A stretch of 64,000 bases of DNA, from the NCBI GenBank assembly GCA_024330185.1, contig JANDLV010000001.1:106621-170620 (forward strand), read 5' to 3'. Made by a program: the position numbers and the translations under genes. How positions within the stretch are numbered: the first letter of the stretch is position 1; the number at the start of each line of letters is the position of its first letter. This document shows, piece after piece, positions 53,201-62,580 of this stretch. This DNA comes from Candidatus Siliceabacter maunaloa (GTDB lineage: Bacteria > Actinomycetota > Thermoleophilia > Solirubrobacterales > Solirubrobacteraceae). Under the pieces are notes generated by a model. It saw only the letters and a program-made list of their open reading frames with translations, was not told the origin of the DNA and did no database searches.

Positions 53201-54972
53201 GTCTCTCCTCCTGTTGCGATTGGTTCTCGATCGCCTGACTCGTCGGTGTGTCGCAGCTCGGGCGCAGCCTCGATCAGCCTGCGCGCCGTGAGGCTGCGGG
53301 GCGCGGACGACACCCGCTCCGAGCGCCCCTCCTCCACCACCCGCCCGGCGTCGAGGACGACGATCCGGTCCGTCGCCTTCCTGACCAGCGCGATGTCGTG
53401 GGAGATCAGCACCAGGCCCAGGCCCAGCTCGGTCTGCCGCTCGCGCAGCGCGACCATCAGCCTGGCCTGCTCGGAGGCGTCGAGCATGCTCGTCGGCTCG
53501 TCGGCCACCAGCAGCTCGGGCTCCACGATCACCGCCCGGGCCAGCGCGACGCGCTGGAGCTGGCCGCCTGAGAGCTCGTGCGAGCGGGCGCCCAGGAACT
53601 GCCCCGAGGCCGGCAGCCCCACGCTCTCCAGCGCCGCCGCGACGGTCGCGGCGCGATCGTCGGTGCCGTCGCCGTCGCCGTCGCCGTCGCCGGCGCCGAG
53701 GTCGAGGGGCTCCCTGACGAGCTCCTCGACGGTGAGCCGCGGAGACAGCGCGTCCCAGGGGTCTTGCATGACGAGCTGGATCCGGACGCGCTCGGCGCGC
53801 GCCGAGCGCCCCCAGGAGCGCACGAGCGGGCGCCCCTGCAGGGTGACCTCGCCCGTGTCGGTGGCCAGGTGGCCGGTGAGGATCCGCGCCAGCGTCGACT
53901 TGCCGCTCCCCGAGGGCCCCACCACGCCGACCGCCTCCCCCTGGCGCAGCGCGAAGGAGACCGCCTCGAGGGCCTTCAGGCGTCCCCGCCGGCGCCCGCG
54001 GCCGAACGTCTTGCCGACGCCCCGGGCGTCCAGCAAGGTCTTGAGGCCGCCGAAGTGGCAGGCCACGAGCCGCGCGCGCGAAGGCTCGAGCGAGACGCGC
54101 TGCTCATGACAGACGTCCTCCGCCTGCGGGCAGCGCGGGTGGAAGGGGCACCCCGGCGGCACCGCCCGCGGGTCGGGCGGCAGGCCGCGGATGGGCCGCA
54201 GGTCCTTGGTCGTGCTCATCACGGGGTAGGCGTTGACCAGCGCCCAGGTGTAGGGATGGGCCGGGTCTCCGATCACCCTGGTGGTGTCGCCGGCCTCCAT
54301 CGCCTCGCCCGCGTAGAGCACCACCGAGCGCTGTGCGAGCGCCGCGGCCCCGGCCAGCTCGTGGGAGATCACGATCAGCCCGAAGTCCCGGGCCGCGGCC
54401 AGTTCGCCGATGCGCTCGACCAGCTCGCTGCCGGTGACGGGGTCCAGCCCGCCGGTCGGCTCGTCGAGCACGAGGAGATCTGGGTCCAGGGCGAGCGCCA
54501 TGGCCAGCGTCGCGCGGCGGCGCTCCCCACCGGAGAGCTCGTGGGGATGGCGCTCGAGCACGGCAGGGTCCAGCAGCACCTCGCCGGCCAGCTCGTCCGC
54601 GCGTTTACGCGCTTCTCGCGAGCTCGTGCCCCGGCGCTCGCGCAGCGGCTCGGCCACCTGGTTCCCGAGCGTCACGACCGGGTTGAACGGCGACCCCTGG
54701 AGGGCCAGGGCGACCGTCTCCCAGCGCAACGAGCGCAGCGTGTCCTCGGACGCTCCGAGCAGCTCCTGCCCGCCGAGGCGGACGCTCCCGCGCGCCGCGG
54801 GGGGCTGGATGAGCCCGGCCAGGCACAGCGCGAGCGTGGACTTGCCGGCCCCGCTCTCGCCGACCACGGCCAGCGACTCCCCCCGCTCGAGCGCGAAGCT
54901 CACCCCCCGCAGCGCATCCACCTCGCCGTCGAAGCGCACCGCCAGCTCGTCGACCTCCAGCAGCGCGCTCAC
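53197..54972 (-). CDS. Fused double ATPase of a peptide/nickel-type ABC importer
   Basis: One 591-residue chain holds two DppD/DppF-like ATPase domains. The first (about 1-300) has GESGAGKSTLA and LSGGERRRATLAMAL plus the Cys-rich C-terminal oligopeptide motif (CPFHPRCPQAEDVC). The second (about 320-560) has GPSGSGKSTLA and LSGGQLQRVALARAV. In most operons these are separate genes, so this is a DppD-DppF fusion. A GDGDGDG stretch from a hexamer repeat lies in the second domain. GTG 54972 overlaps the permease stop. Confidence 0.9.
   Translation of the reverse strand: MSALLEVDELAVRFDGEVDALRGVSFALERGESLAVVGESGAGKSTLALCLAGLIQPPAARGSVRLGGQELLGASEDTLRSLRWETVALALQGSPFNPVVTLGNQVAEPLRERRGTSSREARKRADELAGEVLLDPAVLERHPHELSGGERRRATLAMALALDPDLLVLDEPTGGLDPVTGSELVERIGELAAARDFGLIVISHELAGAAALAQRSVVLYAGEAMEAGDTTRVIGDPAHPYTWALVNAYPVMSTTKDLRPIRGLPPDPRAVPPGCPFHPRCPQAEDVCHEQRVSLEPSRARLVACHFGGLKTLLDARGVGKTFGRGRRRGRLKALEAVSFALRQGEAVGVVGPSGSGKSTLARILTGHLATDTGEVTLQGRPLVRSWGRSARAERVRIQLVMQDPWDALSPRLTVEELVREPLDLGAGDGDGDGDGTDDRAATVAAALESVGLPASGQFLGARSHELSGGQLQRVALARAVIVEPELLVADEPTSMLDASEQARLMVALRERQTELGLGLVLISHDIALVRKATDRIVVLDAGRVVEEGRSERVSSAPRSLTARRLIEAAPELRHTDESGDREPIATGGET
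53665..53691 (-). repeat. Hexamer repeat in the ATPase gene
   Basis: Four tandem GCCGTC units plus GCC encode an alternating Gly-Asp run on the minus strand within the second ATPase domain, probably an insertion loop prone to length change. Confidence 0.8.
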
Positions 54973-55799
54973 GATCCCCGCTCCCAGCGCGGGTTCAGCA
55001 CTGGCTCCAGCCCGACGCCCAGCAGCGTGAAGCCCAGGATGGCCAGCGTGATCGCGAACCCGGTGGGCAGCACCCACCACAGCCACGCCGAGGTGAAGTA
55101 GATCCCCGGCTCGGCGAGCGCGCGGTTGATGTCCAGGCCCCAGCTCACCCCGGTGGGGTCAGCGAGGCCGAGGAAGGCGAGGCTGGCCTCCAGCAGCACG
55201 GCGTTGCTGGCCACCGAGATGAACAGGGCCACAATCACGGGCCCCAGAGCGGGCAGCAGGTGCCGGCGGATCAGGTAGGGCAGGCCCGCCCCGAACCCGC
55301 GCGCGCACTCGACGAAGCCGCGCCGGCGCAGGCTGAGCGCCCTGCTGCGCACGATGCGGGCCATCGGCGGCCAGAAGATCAGGCCGATCACGACGGTGAC
55401 GGTCAGCCGGCCGGCGCCGGCCAGCGCCGCGACGACCACGAGCAGCGGCAGGCGCGGCAGGGCGAGCAGGACGTCCACGACGCGCATCGCGAGCGTGTCG
55501 ACGAGCCCCCCGACGAGCGCGGCGCCGACGCCGACGACGACGCCGATCGTCAGCGCCAGCAGCGTCGCGCCGAGCGCCACGCTGACCGACGCGCGGGCCC
55601 CCCAGATCAGGCGCGAGAGCATGTCCTGCCCGAGGTTGTTGGTGCCCACCGGGTGCTCCAGCGACGGGGGCGCGTACGACGTGCCCGAGGCCGCCCCGGG
55701 GTCGTAGGGGGCGATGACGGGAGCGAGCACGGCCGCCACGACGAGCGCAGCCACCAGACCCGCGCCCACTAGGGCCAGCGGAGAGCGCAGTACGCTCAC
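54969..55799 (-). CDS. ABC permease, DppC/OppC type
   Basis: The 276-residue permease has about six helices and the BPD_transp_1 EAA-type loop (ECARGFGAGLPYLIRRHLLPAL) that contacts the ATPase, with the family N-terminal motif HPVGTNNLGQDMLSRLIWG. It forms the membrane channel with the DppB-type partner. GTG 55799 overlaps the upstream permease stop by four bases. Confidence 0.9.
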   Translation of the reverse strand: MSVLRSPLALVGAGLVAALVVAAVLAPVIAPYDPGAASGTSYAPPSLEHPVGTNNLGQDMLSRLIWGARASVSVALGATLLALTIGVVVGVGAALVGGLVDTLAMRVVDVLLALPRLPLLVVVAALAGAGRLTVTVVIGLIFWPPMARIVRSRALSLRRRGFVECARGFGAGLPYLIRRHLLPALGPVIVALFISVASNAVLLEASLAFLGLADPTGVSWGLDINRALAEPGIYFTSAWLWWVLPTGFAITLAILGFTLLGVGLEPVLNPRWERGS

Positions 55800-56854
55800 G
55801 TCGTCACCCGCGGATCGAGACGGCGATAGGCCAGATCGGCGAGGAAGTTGGCCGTCACGACCATCAGCGTGAGCACCAGGAAGCAGCCCTGCAGCGTCGG
55901 GTAGTCGCGAAACCGGATCGCGTCGAAGACCAGGCGCCCCAGGCCCTCGTAGCGGAACACCGTCTCGACCAGGATCGTCAGGGTGACCATGGCGCTGACG
56001 TGAATGGCCATCAGGCTTGCTACCGGCAGGAGGGCGTTGCGCCCTGCGTAGCGGTACTTCAGGACGCGATCTCCCAGTCCCTTCGCCCGTCCCCCCAGCA
56101 GGTGGTCCGAGCCCAGCTCGCTGACCATGCCCGCGCGCATCAGCAGGAACTGGCCGGTGGCGAACTCGGTCGCCAGCACGCCGGCCGGCAGCGCCAGGTG
56201 CCAGGCGACGTCGCCGGCGCGAGCCAGCGGCTCGAGCGACACGAACGGCGTGCTCGACCCCGAGAGCGGAAAGCATCCCAGCTTCACCGCGAACACGTAC
56301 AGCGCGATGCTGCCCAGGAAGAAGACCGGGAAGTTGCGCAGGCTGATGAACCCAACCAGCAGGCCCCGGTCCAGGCGCCTCCCGCGCCGCCACCCCGCCG
56401 CTGCGCCGGCGAGCACGCCCAGCCCTGTGCCCAGCACGAGCGCGGTCCCCATCAGCAGCAGGCTGCGCGGAAGTCGCTCCGCGATCAGCTCGCTGACCGG
56501 CACCTGGTAGCGGATCGACGTCCCGAGGTCGCCCTGGACGAGGCCGGTCGCGTAGGCGACGAACTGGGCTCCCAGCGGCTCGTCGAGCCCGTAGTAGGCG
56601 CGCAGCGCCTCGCGCTGGCCGCCGTCCTGCACGTAGCTCGCCGTGCCCTCCGTGTACAGCGCCGAGATCGGGTCGCCGGGCATCAGGCGCGGCAGCAGGA
56701 AGTTCAGCGCGACCAGCGCGAGCACGGTCACGACGTAGGCAGCGGGGAGCGTCCAGGCCGGCTGACGCCCAGGTCGCCGCAACTGCGCGTCCGCGCCCGT
56801 TGTCGCGATGCTCCCGGAGCGGTCGGCTGCGTTGGAGCCAAGCCTCATCGCCAT
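55796..56854 (-). CDS. ABC permease, DppB/OppB type
   Basis: The 352-residue permease has an N-terminal extension, about six helices, the DppB-like periplasmic motif RLMPGDPISAL and the EAA loop (GGRAKGLGDRVLKYRYAGRN). It is the first gene of a tightly overlapping operon: two permeases, fused ATPase, binding protein and methyltransferase. The start may be ATG 56854 or the second ATG two codons later. Confidence 0.88.
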   Translation of the reverse strand: MAMRLGSNAADRSGSIATTGADAQLRRPGRQPAWTLPAAYVVTVLALVALNFLLPRLMPGDPISALYTEGTASYVQDGGQREALRAYYGLDEPLGAQFVAYATGLVQGDLGTSIRYQVPVSELIAERLPRSLLLMGTALVLGTGLGVLAGAAAGWRRGRRLDRGLLVGFISLRNFPVFFLGSIALYVFAVKLGCFPLSGSSTPFVSLEPLARAGDVAWHLALPAGVLATEFATGQFLLMRAGMVSELGSDHLLGGRAKGLGDRVLKYRYAGRNALLPVASLMAIHVSAMVTLTILVETVFRYEGLGRLVFDAIRFRDYPTLQGCFLVLTLMVVTANFLADLAYRRLDPRVTT

Positions 56855-56898
56855 GGTGTGAACACTCGCGCCAGAGGCCCGCCCGCGTAAGTGTGTGG

Positions 56899-56939
56899 CG
56901 CACTGACCGGGTCACAGTCCTGAATACTTCGTCAGTGCG
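56899..56939. promoter_or_regulatory. Inverted repeat upstream of the ABC importer operon
   Basis: CGCACTGAC (56899-56907) and GTCAGTGCG (56931-56939) are perfect 9-bp arms 23 bases apart, in the divergent gap between the importer operon and the third VapBC module. It may be a binding site for a regulator of either. Confidence 0.4.
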
Positions 56940-56984
56940 GGCCACGCTTGCCTGCCACCGTGGCGCCGCGCAGTCATGATGCGC

Positions 56985-56990
56985 TAGGAT
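56985..56990 (+). promoter_or_regulatory. TAGGAT -10 box for the antitoxin gene
   Basis: TAGGAT ends seven bases before ATG 56998, the same hexamer and spacing as at 36702. Confidence 0.55.
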
Positions 56991-56997
56991 GACCTAC

Positions 56998-57297
56998 ATG
57001 AGCAGCAAGGAGAGGGCGCCACGCCGAGAGGGCCATCGCACCACCCTGCGGTTGCCCTTCCCGGTGTTCGAGGCGGCCGCGAGCCTTGCACAGGAGCTTG
57101 GGACGACGCCGAACGACGCGATCGTCCGCCTGGCCGAGGAAGGCGCGGCGGCACGGACCCGCCGTGATCGGATCGCCACGCTCGCCGCCCGGCGACGCAG
57201 CGCGGTTGAGCGGGCCGGCCGGGAAGATGCATCGCCCTTCCCCTCCGGGCAGGAGACCCGCGCCGCGATGCTCGCCGGCCGGCACGAGTCGGAGTGA
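56998..57297 (+). CDS. Antitoxin-like DNA-binding protein
   Basis: A 99-residue basic protein whose centre (HRTTLRLPFPVFEAAASLAQ then ELGTTPNDAIVRLAEEG) suggests a ribbon-helix-helix fold. The Arg-rich C-half should contact the PIN toxin encoded downstream with a GTGA overlap. ATG 56998 is preferred to ATG 56989 because of its spacing from TAGGAT. Confidence 0.72.
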   Translation: MSSKERAPRREGHRTTLRLPFPVFEAAASLAQELGTTPNDAIVRLAEEGAAARTRRDRIATLAARRRSAVERAGREDASPFPSGQETRAAMLAGRHESE

Positions 57298-57782
57298 TCG
57301 TCTGGGACACGACGCTTGTCTCGCGGCTCTATCCGGGCGGACCGATCGAGCGCCTGCTGCTCGACCACGCGCGCGACGACGACATGATCGCCATCACGGC
57401 ACCCACCGTGATGGAGGTCGTGCGTGGCCTGGAGCTCACCGCCGTGCGCAGGCCGAGCATGTCGTTGGCGCTCGGGTGGTTCACGCGCCTCGTCGCGAGC
57501 GACCTCGTCGAGACCGTACCCCTCGATCACTGGTCGGCGGTCGTGGCCGGCCGGGTGCGGGCCCTTCAGCCGGCACCCCCGACCGGCGCTCGCCGGAAGG
57601 GTACGAAGCCAGAGCAGCGTGCAGGGTGGATCCTCGACATCCAGATCGCCGCCTGTGCCTGGACGCACGGCCGCGGGATCGCCACCGAGAACCTGAGCGA
57701 CTTCCGCGCGCTGCGCCAGCTCGTGGCAGAGCTCTACCCCAGCGCGCCGCCGCTGGAGGTCAGCAGCCCACCTCGCGGGTAG
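57294..57782 (+). CDS. vapC: VapC-like PIN-domain toxin
   Basis: A 162-residue PIN protein with acidic positions in VWDTTLVSRL, APTVMEVVRGLE, WILDIQIAACA and ATENLSDFRAL. It is slightly longer than average because of an insertion near PTGARRKGTKPEQR. The GTG start overlaps the antitoxin stop. It is the third VapBC-type module in this window. Confidence 0.82.
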   Translation: MIVWDTTLVSRLYPGGPIERLLLDHARDDDMIAITAPTVMEVVRGLELTAVRRPSMSLALGWFTRLVASDLVETVPLDHWSAVVAGRVRALQPAPPTGARRKGTKPEQRAGWILDIQIAACAWTHGRGIATENLSDFRALRQLVAELYPSAPPLEVSSPPRG

Positions 57783-57794
57783 GGACCGCCAGGC

Positions 57795-57814
57795 CGCCCC
57801 GCCGCTTCGGGGCG
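57795..57814. terminator. Hairpin between the VapC and Schlafen-type genes
   Basis: CGCCCCG-CCGCTT-CGGGGCG forms a 7-bp stem between two convergent genes and can serve both strands. Confidence 0.65.
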
Positions 57815-57827
57815 AGGCATACCTGCC

Positions 57828-59561
57828 TCAGCGGGACAACCGGTAGCGAACGCCGCGACCCCTCGCCGACCCGACTGGCTCGATCACGCCGTGGTCGTTG
57901 TAGAGCTCGCTGAGGATGTTGGACGCTCGGCCTTCGCCGACGCCGAGCAACCCACTGGCATCCTTGCGGCCGATCTCCTCACGGCCATCCAGGAACGCCC
58001 GCACGAGGTCCCACTGCTCGTCTGCGGTTGAACGCTGCTTGTAGCGGATCCGGGCACGCAAGGACGCGCGCGAGGCGGGCGACAGGCGAAATGCGCGGCT
58101 GCCGTCGAGCAACCGCGCGACCGCGCCAGCGTCGGCCAATCGGTTGAGCACTTCGAACGCCTCATCCTCGCTGGATTGAGCGAGGCGTGCGAGGCGTTCG
58201 GTGCGAAGCGGCGTCCGTTCGAGGAGCTCGGTGATCGCGATGTGCGAGCGCACATCCTCCTCGAAGCGGCCGTCGACAGCGATGAGATCGTCGAAGAACC
58301 GGCGCATCTCTGTGTCGACGCGACCGCCCGGGAGCCGGCATACGACATCGCCTCCCTCGGGGAGGATCTCTGGAGCGGCGTGGCCATCGCGCAACATGGT
58401 GCGGTACATCGCACCGATCCCGACACCCTCGCGCTCGGCAAGGCCGAGCACTCGCATCGCTTCGGCGAGGGCGCGGTTGCGCGGCTGCGAGCGTGTCGCC
58501 AACAGCCGGTCCTTGTCGACACCCTCGGGGAAGTCGCCGGGCGAGATCACCCTCAAGGTGTCCGGCGGCTGCCCGATCGCCACGGCAACGATCGACGCTC
58601 GCGGCATGCGGTAATCACGGTGCATGATGGCGTTACCCAACGCCTCGCGCAGCGCGCGCTCGGGAATCGAGCGCTCGGCCCGACGCTGAACCCCGACCAT
58701 CACCGGCCGTGACGGGAAGGCTTGGTCGATCACGCCCCAGGCGGTGTCGAAGGCGGTGATCACCGGCGCGCCGAGAAGCTCACGCTTTCTGGAGGCCGCG
58801 CCTTCGACATCGATGACGCGTACGTCGAGGCGCTCGACGTCGTTCTCGTATCGGCACAGCAGCAGCGCGCCTGCTCGGTTGAGCACCGGGTCGTCGCTGT
58901 CGTCCAGGGCCACGCCCATGCGGCGGACGAGTTCAGCGTCGCTTCCGGCGCTACGTCCCTTGGCGTCGCGGTAATGCGCGTGCGCCGCATCCAGGGCAGC
59001 CCGATCGCCGGTCGACAGACGCTCGTCGGAGGGCTCAGCTGACCAGTCGTAGCGCCGCCAGCGCTCCATGAACGCGCGAGCGCGATCACCGTCGAGCTCA
59101 AGGCAGTTGGTGCCGTACCTCGCGCGTAGCTTGCCCCCGCTGCGAACCTCGCTCAGTGCCGGTGCGACGTTGATCAGGTACAGCCGCTTGCCTGCCTGGA
59201 TGACCTCTTCGATCACGTCAATGGCGTAGTGCGGCTGGGTGAGGGCGTACACGCGCCGCCGAAGCCAGTCCAGATCCAGATAGCAGCCGACGAACGCTGC
59301 GGGGCCGACGCCCTTGTCGTTGACTCCGACGACGATCACGCCGCCTTTGTCGCTCATGGCCATGCAGGCGACTTCGGCAGCAAGTGCCTGGGCTGCCGGC
59401 TCGTGCTGGGCCCTGATCGCGACGCGATCGCCGTCGGCGACGACTGTGCCACCCTCCTCCTTGAAGTCGACCACCTCGCTTTCGACATCGGCCGCACGGG
59501 CGCCGACGGTAACGGCGGCAATCGCATCCAGTGCGGCTCGACGGCGGGAATGAGCATCCAT
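57828..59561 (-). CDS. AlbA_2/Schlafen-type ATP-binding HTH protein
   Basis: The 577-residue protein has an N-terminal Slfn/AlbA_2-like domain (ESEVVDFKEE, MAMSDKGGVIVVGVNDKG). A middle ATP-binding region of the HATPase_c_4 kind follows (REALGNAIMHRDYRMPRASI, GLAEREGVGIGAMYR), then C-terminal winged-helix motifs. Such proteins are predicted regulators or defence proteins. Codon choice is somewhat less GC-biased than the neighbours and it sits beside a VapBC module, both compatible with horizontal transfer. ATG 59561 is chosen; a longer start would add a non-conserved leader. Confidence 0.75.
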   Translation of the reverse strand: MDAHSRRRAALDAIAAVTVGARAADVESEVVDFKEEGGTVVADGDRVAIRAQHEPAAQALAAEVACMAMSDKGGVIVVGVNDKGVGPAAFVGCYLDLDWLRRRVYALTQPHYAIDVIEEVIQAGKRLYLINVAPALSEVRSGGKLRARYGTNCLELDGDRARAFMERWRRYDWSAEPSDERLSTGDRAALDAAHAHYRDAKGRSAGSDAELVRRMGVALDDSDDPVLNRAGALLLCRYENDVERLDVRVIDVEGAASRKRELLGAPVITAFDTAWGVIDQAFPSRPVMVGVQRRAERSIPERALREALGNAIMHRDYRMPRASIVAVAIGQPPDTLRVISPGDFPEGVDKDRLLATRSQPRNRALAEAMRVLGLAEREGVGIGAMYRTMLRDGHAAPEILPEGGDVVCRLPGGRVDTEMRRFFDDLIAVDGRFEEDVRSHIAITELLERTPLRTERLARLAQSSEDEAFEVLNRLADAGAVARLLDGSRAFRLSPASRASLRARIRYKQRSTADEQWDLVRAFLDGREEIGRKDASGLLGVGEGRASNILSELYNDHGVIEPVGSARGRGVRYRLSR

Positions 59562-59788
59562 GGCGACGACAAAGGTAGCATTACATGGGTACCGCGTCAT
59601 CGCTCGTTGTTGTCGACAGCCGCAGTGCTTCCCTCGCCTGACAGACGATCGCGGCGCTCAAAGCCCTCGCGTGCGGGCGCGGGTGTCACTGCGGCCCAAA
59701 GGGCTAACTCCCCTCGCCCAGCGTCACCACCTCCTCGCACGCGCGCACGTAGAGGCCGTAGACAGGCGACGTCCGCCGCGCGCCCAGC

Positions 59789-61123
59789 TCAGCCGCCGGG
59801 CGCTGCGGCGCGCACCGGCGAGCGCCGCGGGCGCTGGCCGCCGAGGTCGCCGATCAGGCGCGCGAGCCCGGCGACGGCGCGAGGGTCGTGGCCGGGGATG
59901 AAGTCGTCGACGAAGGGCATCGCGGCGCGCATGCCGATGGCCAGGGGCTGCTGGTCGAGCCCCAGCGGGCGGGGGTTGATCCATACCAGGCGCCGCGCCT
60001 GGAGCTGGATGCGGCGCACTTCGTCGGCCAGCTTCGACGGATCGCCGCGGTCCCAGCCGTCGCTGACCACAAGCACGATCGCGCCGCGCGCGAAGCCCCG
60101 CCGCCCGTAGGTGCGGTTGAAGTCGGCCAGTGCTCCGCCGATGCGGGTGCCCCCAGACCAGTCGGGGATCGTCGCGCGCGCCTGCTCGAGTGCGCGCTCG
60201 AGGTCGCGACCGTCGAGCGAGTGCGTCAGGCGCGTCAGGCGCGTGGCGAACACGAAGGCCTCCGCGCGGCGCGCCGCCCCGACCGCCGCCTTCAGCGAGG
60301 CCAGCAGCACGCGCGAGTAGCGCTCCATCGAACCCGACACGTCGCACAGGAACAGCAGCCGCCGCGGCCGCGGGATCTGCGCGGTGTAGGCAAGTCGGAA
60401 GGCCTCTCCGTCGGTCGCCATCGAGTTGCGCACCGTCTTGCGCACGTCCAGGCGATGCCCGACGCGGGCCGGGCGGCACCGGCGCGAGCGGCGCTCGGGG
60501 GCGGACCGCTTGATGTCCTCCGCGAGCTGGCGCAACGCGGCGAGCTCGTCGTCGTCGTACTGGAGGCGCTGCTTGTCGCTCTCGGTCTCGCGCTCGCTCC
60601 AGGCGGCCAATATCCCGCGCTTCTGGTTGCTCGCCCCCTGGTCGCCCTCGGCGCTGGGGATGTCGCGCGTGGCGTGCTGCCTGTCGCCGTCGGTAGGGGC
60701 TGCGGCCTTGCCCTCGTGGCGGAACTGCGGCAGCGCTTCGCCGCCGTGCTGGGCGCCTCCCATGCGCGCATCGCTCTCGCCGTGCTCGGCGCCGCGCTTG
60801 CCCACCGTCAGCGGGTCGCCCGCCCAGAAGCGCTCGAAGATGGAGTCGAAGGCCGGGCGCTCGGTGGGGGTGTGGACGAACGTGGCGTGGGCCGCCCAGT
60901 AGACCTCCGACTGCTCGCGCACGTTCAGCTCGGCCAGCGCGCTGAAGAACACGAGCTCGCTGTCCACGCTCACCGACAGGCCCTGCTCGCGTAGCGCACG
61001 GGCGAAGGCCACGGCGGCGGCCAGGATCGCCTGCTCGGGGGGCCGCTCGTCCGCCCCGTCACTGCGCGACGCACGCGCCATGGCGCCCGGTGACCATCCA
61101 TCGTCCAGGCCCATCGCTTTCAT
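59789..61123 (-). CDS. CoxE-like VWA-domain protein
   Basis: The 444-residue protein has a helical N-terminal part, a low-complexity charged linker, and a C-terminal von Willebrand A domain with the metal site DVSGSM (FLCDVSGSMERYSR) and GGTRIGGAL. Together with the MoxR ATPase directly upstream it matches the CoxD-CoxE chaperone pair that matures metal clusters in carbon monoxide dehydrogenase. Here the operon context suggests hydrogenase maturation. ATG 61123 is five bases after the moxR stop. The 227 bases to the Schlafen gene hold no clear gene. Confidence 0.82.
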   Translation of the reverse strand: MKAMGLDDGWSPGAMARASRSDGADERPPEQAILAAAVAFARALREQGLSVSVDSELVFFSALAELNVREQSEVYWAAHATFVHTPTERPAFDSIFERFWAGDPLTVGKRGAEHGESDARMGGAQHGGEALPQFRHEGKAAAPTDGDRQHATRDIPSAEGDQGASNQKRGILAAWSERETESDKQRLQYDDDELAALRQLAEDIKRSAPERRSRRCRPARVGHRLDVRKTVRNSMATDGEAFRLAYTAQIPRPRRLLFLCDVSGSMERYSRVLLASLKAAVGAARRAEAFVFATRLTRLTHSLDGRDLERALEQARATIPDWSGGTRIGGALADFNRTYGRRGFARGAIVLVVSDGWDRGDPSKLADEVRRIQLQARRLVWINPRPLGLDQQPLAIGMRAAMPFVDDFIPGHDPRAVAGLARLIGDLGGQRPRRSPVRAAAPGG

Positions 61124-61127
61124 GCGG

Positions 61128-62013
<886 letters not shown>

Positions 62014-62027
<14 letters not shown>

Positions 62028-62580
62028 GCACGGTCTCCTCGATCCTGGTGACGGCGGTCGCGAGCGCGGCCTGGACCGGCGGCGACAGGCCCATGCCGAG
62101 CTCGTCCACGTCCGCCGGCTGGCAACCGATGATACGCACCCGGTCGGGCAGCACGCCGATCGTCTTGGCCATCGTCAGCACGCGGTCGGGGTTGGCGAGG
62201 TGGACATCGGGGACGTGCTCGCCCTCGGGAACCTCGGGCTCGAGCACGAAGACGGTGCCCGGCGCGGCGCCCCGGTCGACCGCATCGATCAGGATCAGCC
62301 CGTCGCAGCCGGCCATCAGCTCCTGCAGCAGAGCGATGCCGCCGATCCCCGTCTCGATGACCTCCACCCCGACGGGCAGGTGGCCGAGAAGCTCGGTCAC
62401 CGCCGGTCCGAAGCCGTCGTCGCCGCGCAGCAGGTTCCCGACGCCGGCCACCAGCAGCCGGCCTGCGGGAGACACCGCGCCATCGATGGCCCAGGGCTCC
62501 AGGGCGTGGGCGAGCTCCACGGCAGGAGGCGCCGCGGGGTCCGCGCCCGCCGCGGGCTCGGGGATCGCCGGCGCGCTCAC
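62014..62580 (-). CDS. Hydrogenase maturation endopeptidase (HybD/HyaD-like)
   Basis: The 188-residue protein has the endopeptidase motif GVGNLLRGDDGFGP, with nickel-sensing candidates D54/D55, D99 (LILIDAVD) and H127 (VPDVHL) in the HybD positions. It should clip the C-terminus of a [NiFe] hydrogenase large subunit after nickel insertion. The GTG at 62580 overlaps the NifU-Rieske stop as GTGA. The first 40 residues are Pro/Ala-rich, so translation might really start later. Confidence 0.85.

Noticed and set aside
59703..59764. Minus-strand frame reading VYGLYVRACEEVVTLGEGS before a stop
   Set aside because: It looks protein-like, but no start or conserved partner is visible and it is out of frame with the VWA gene; it could be chance.
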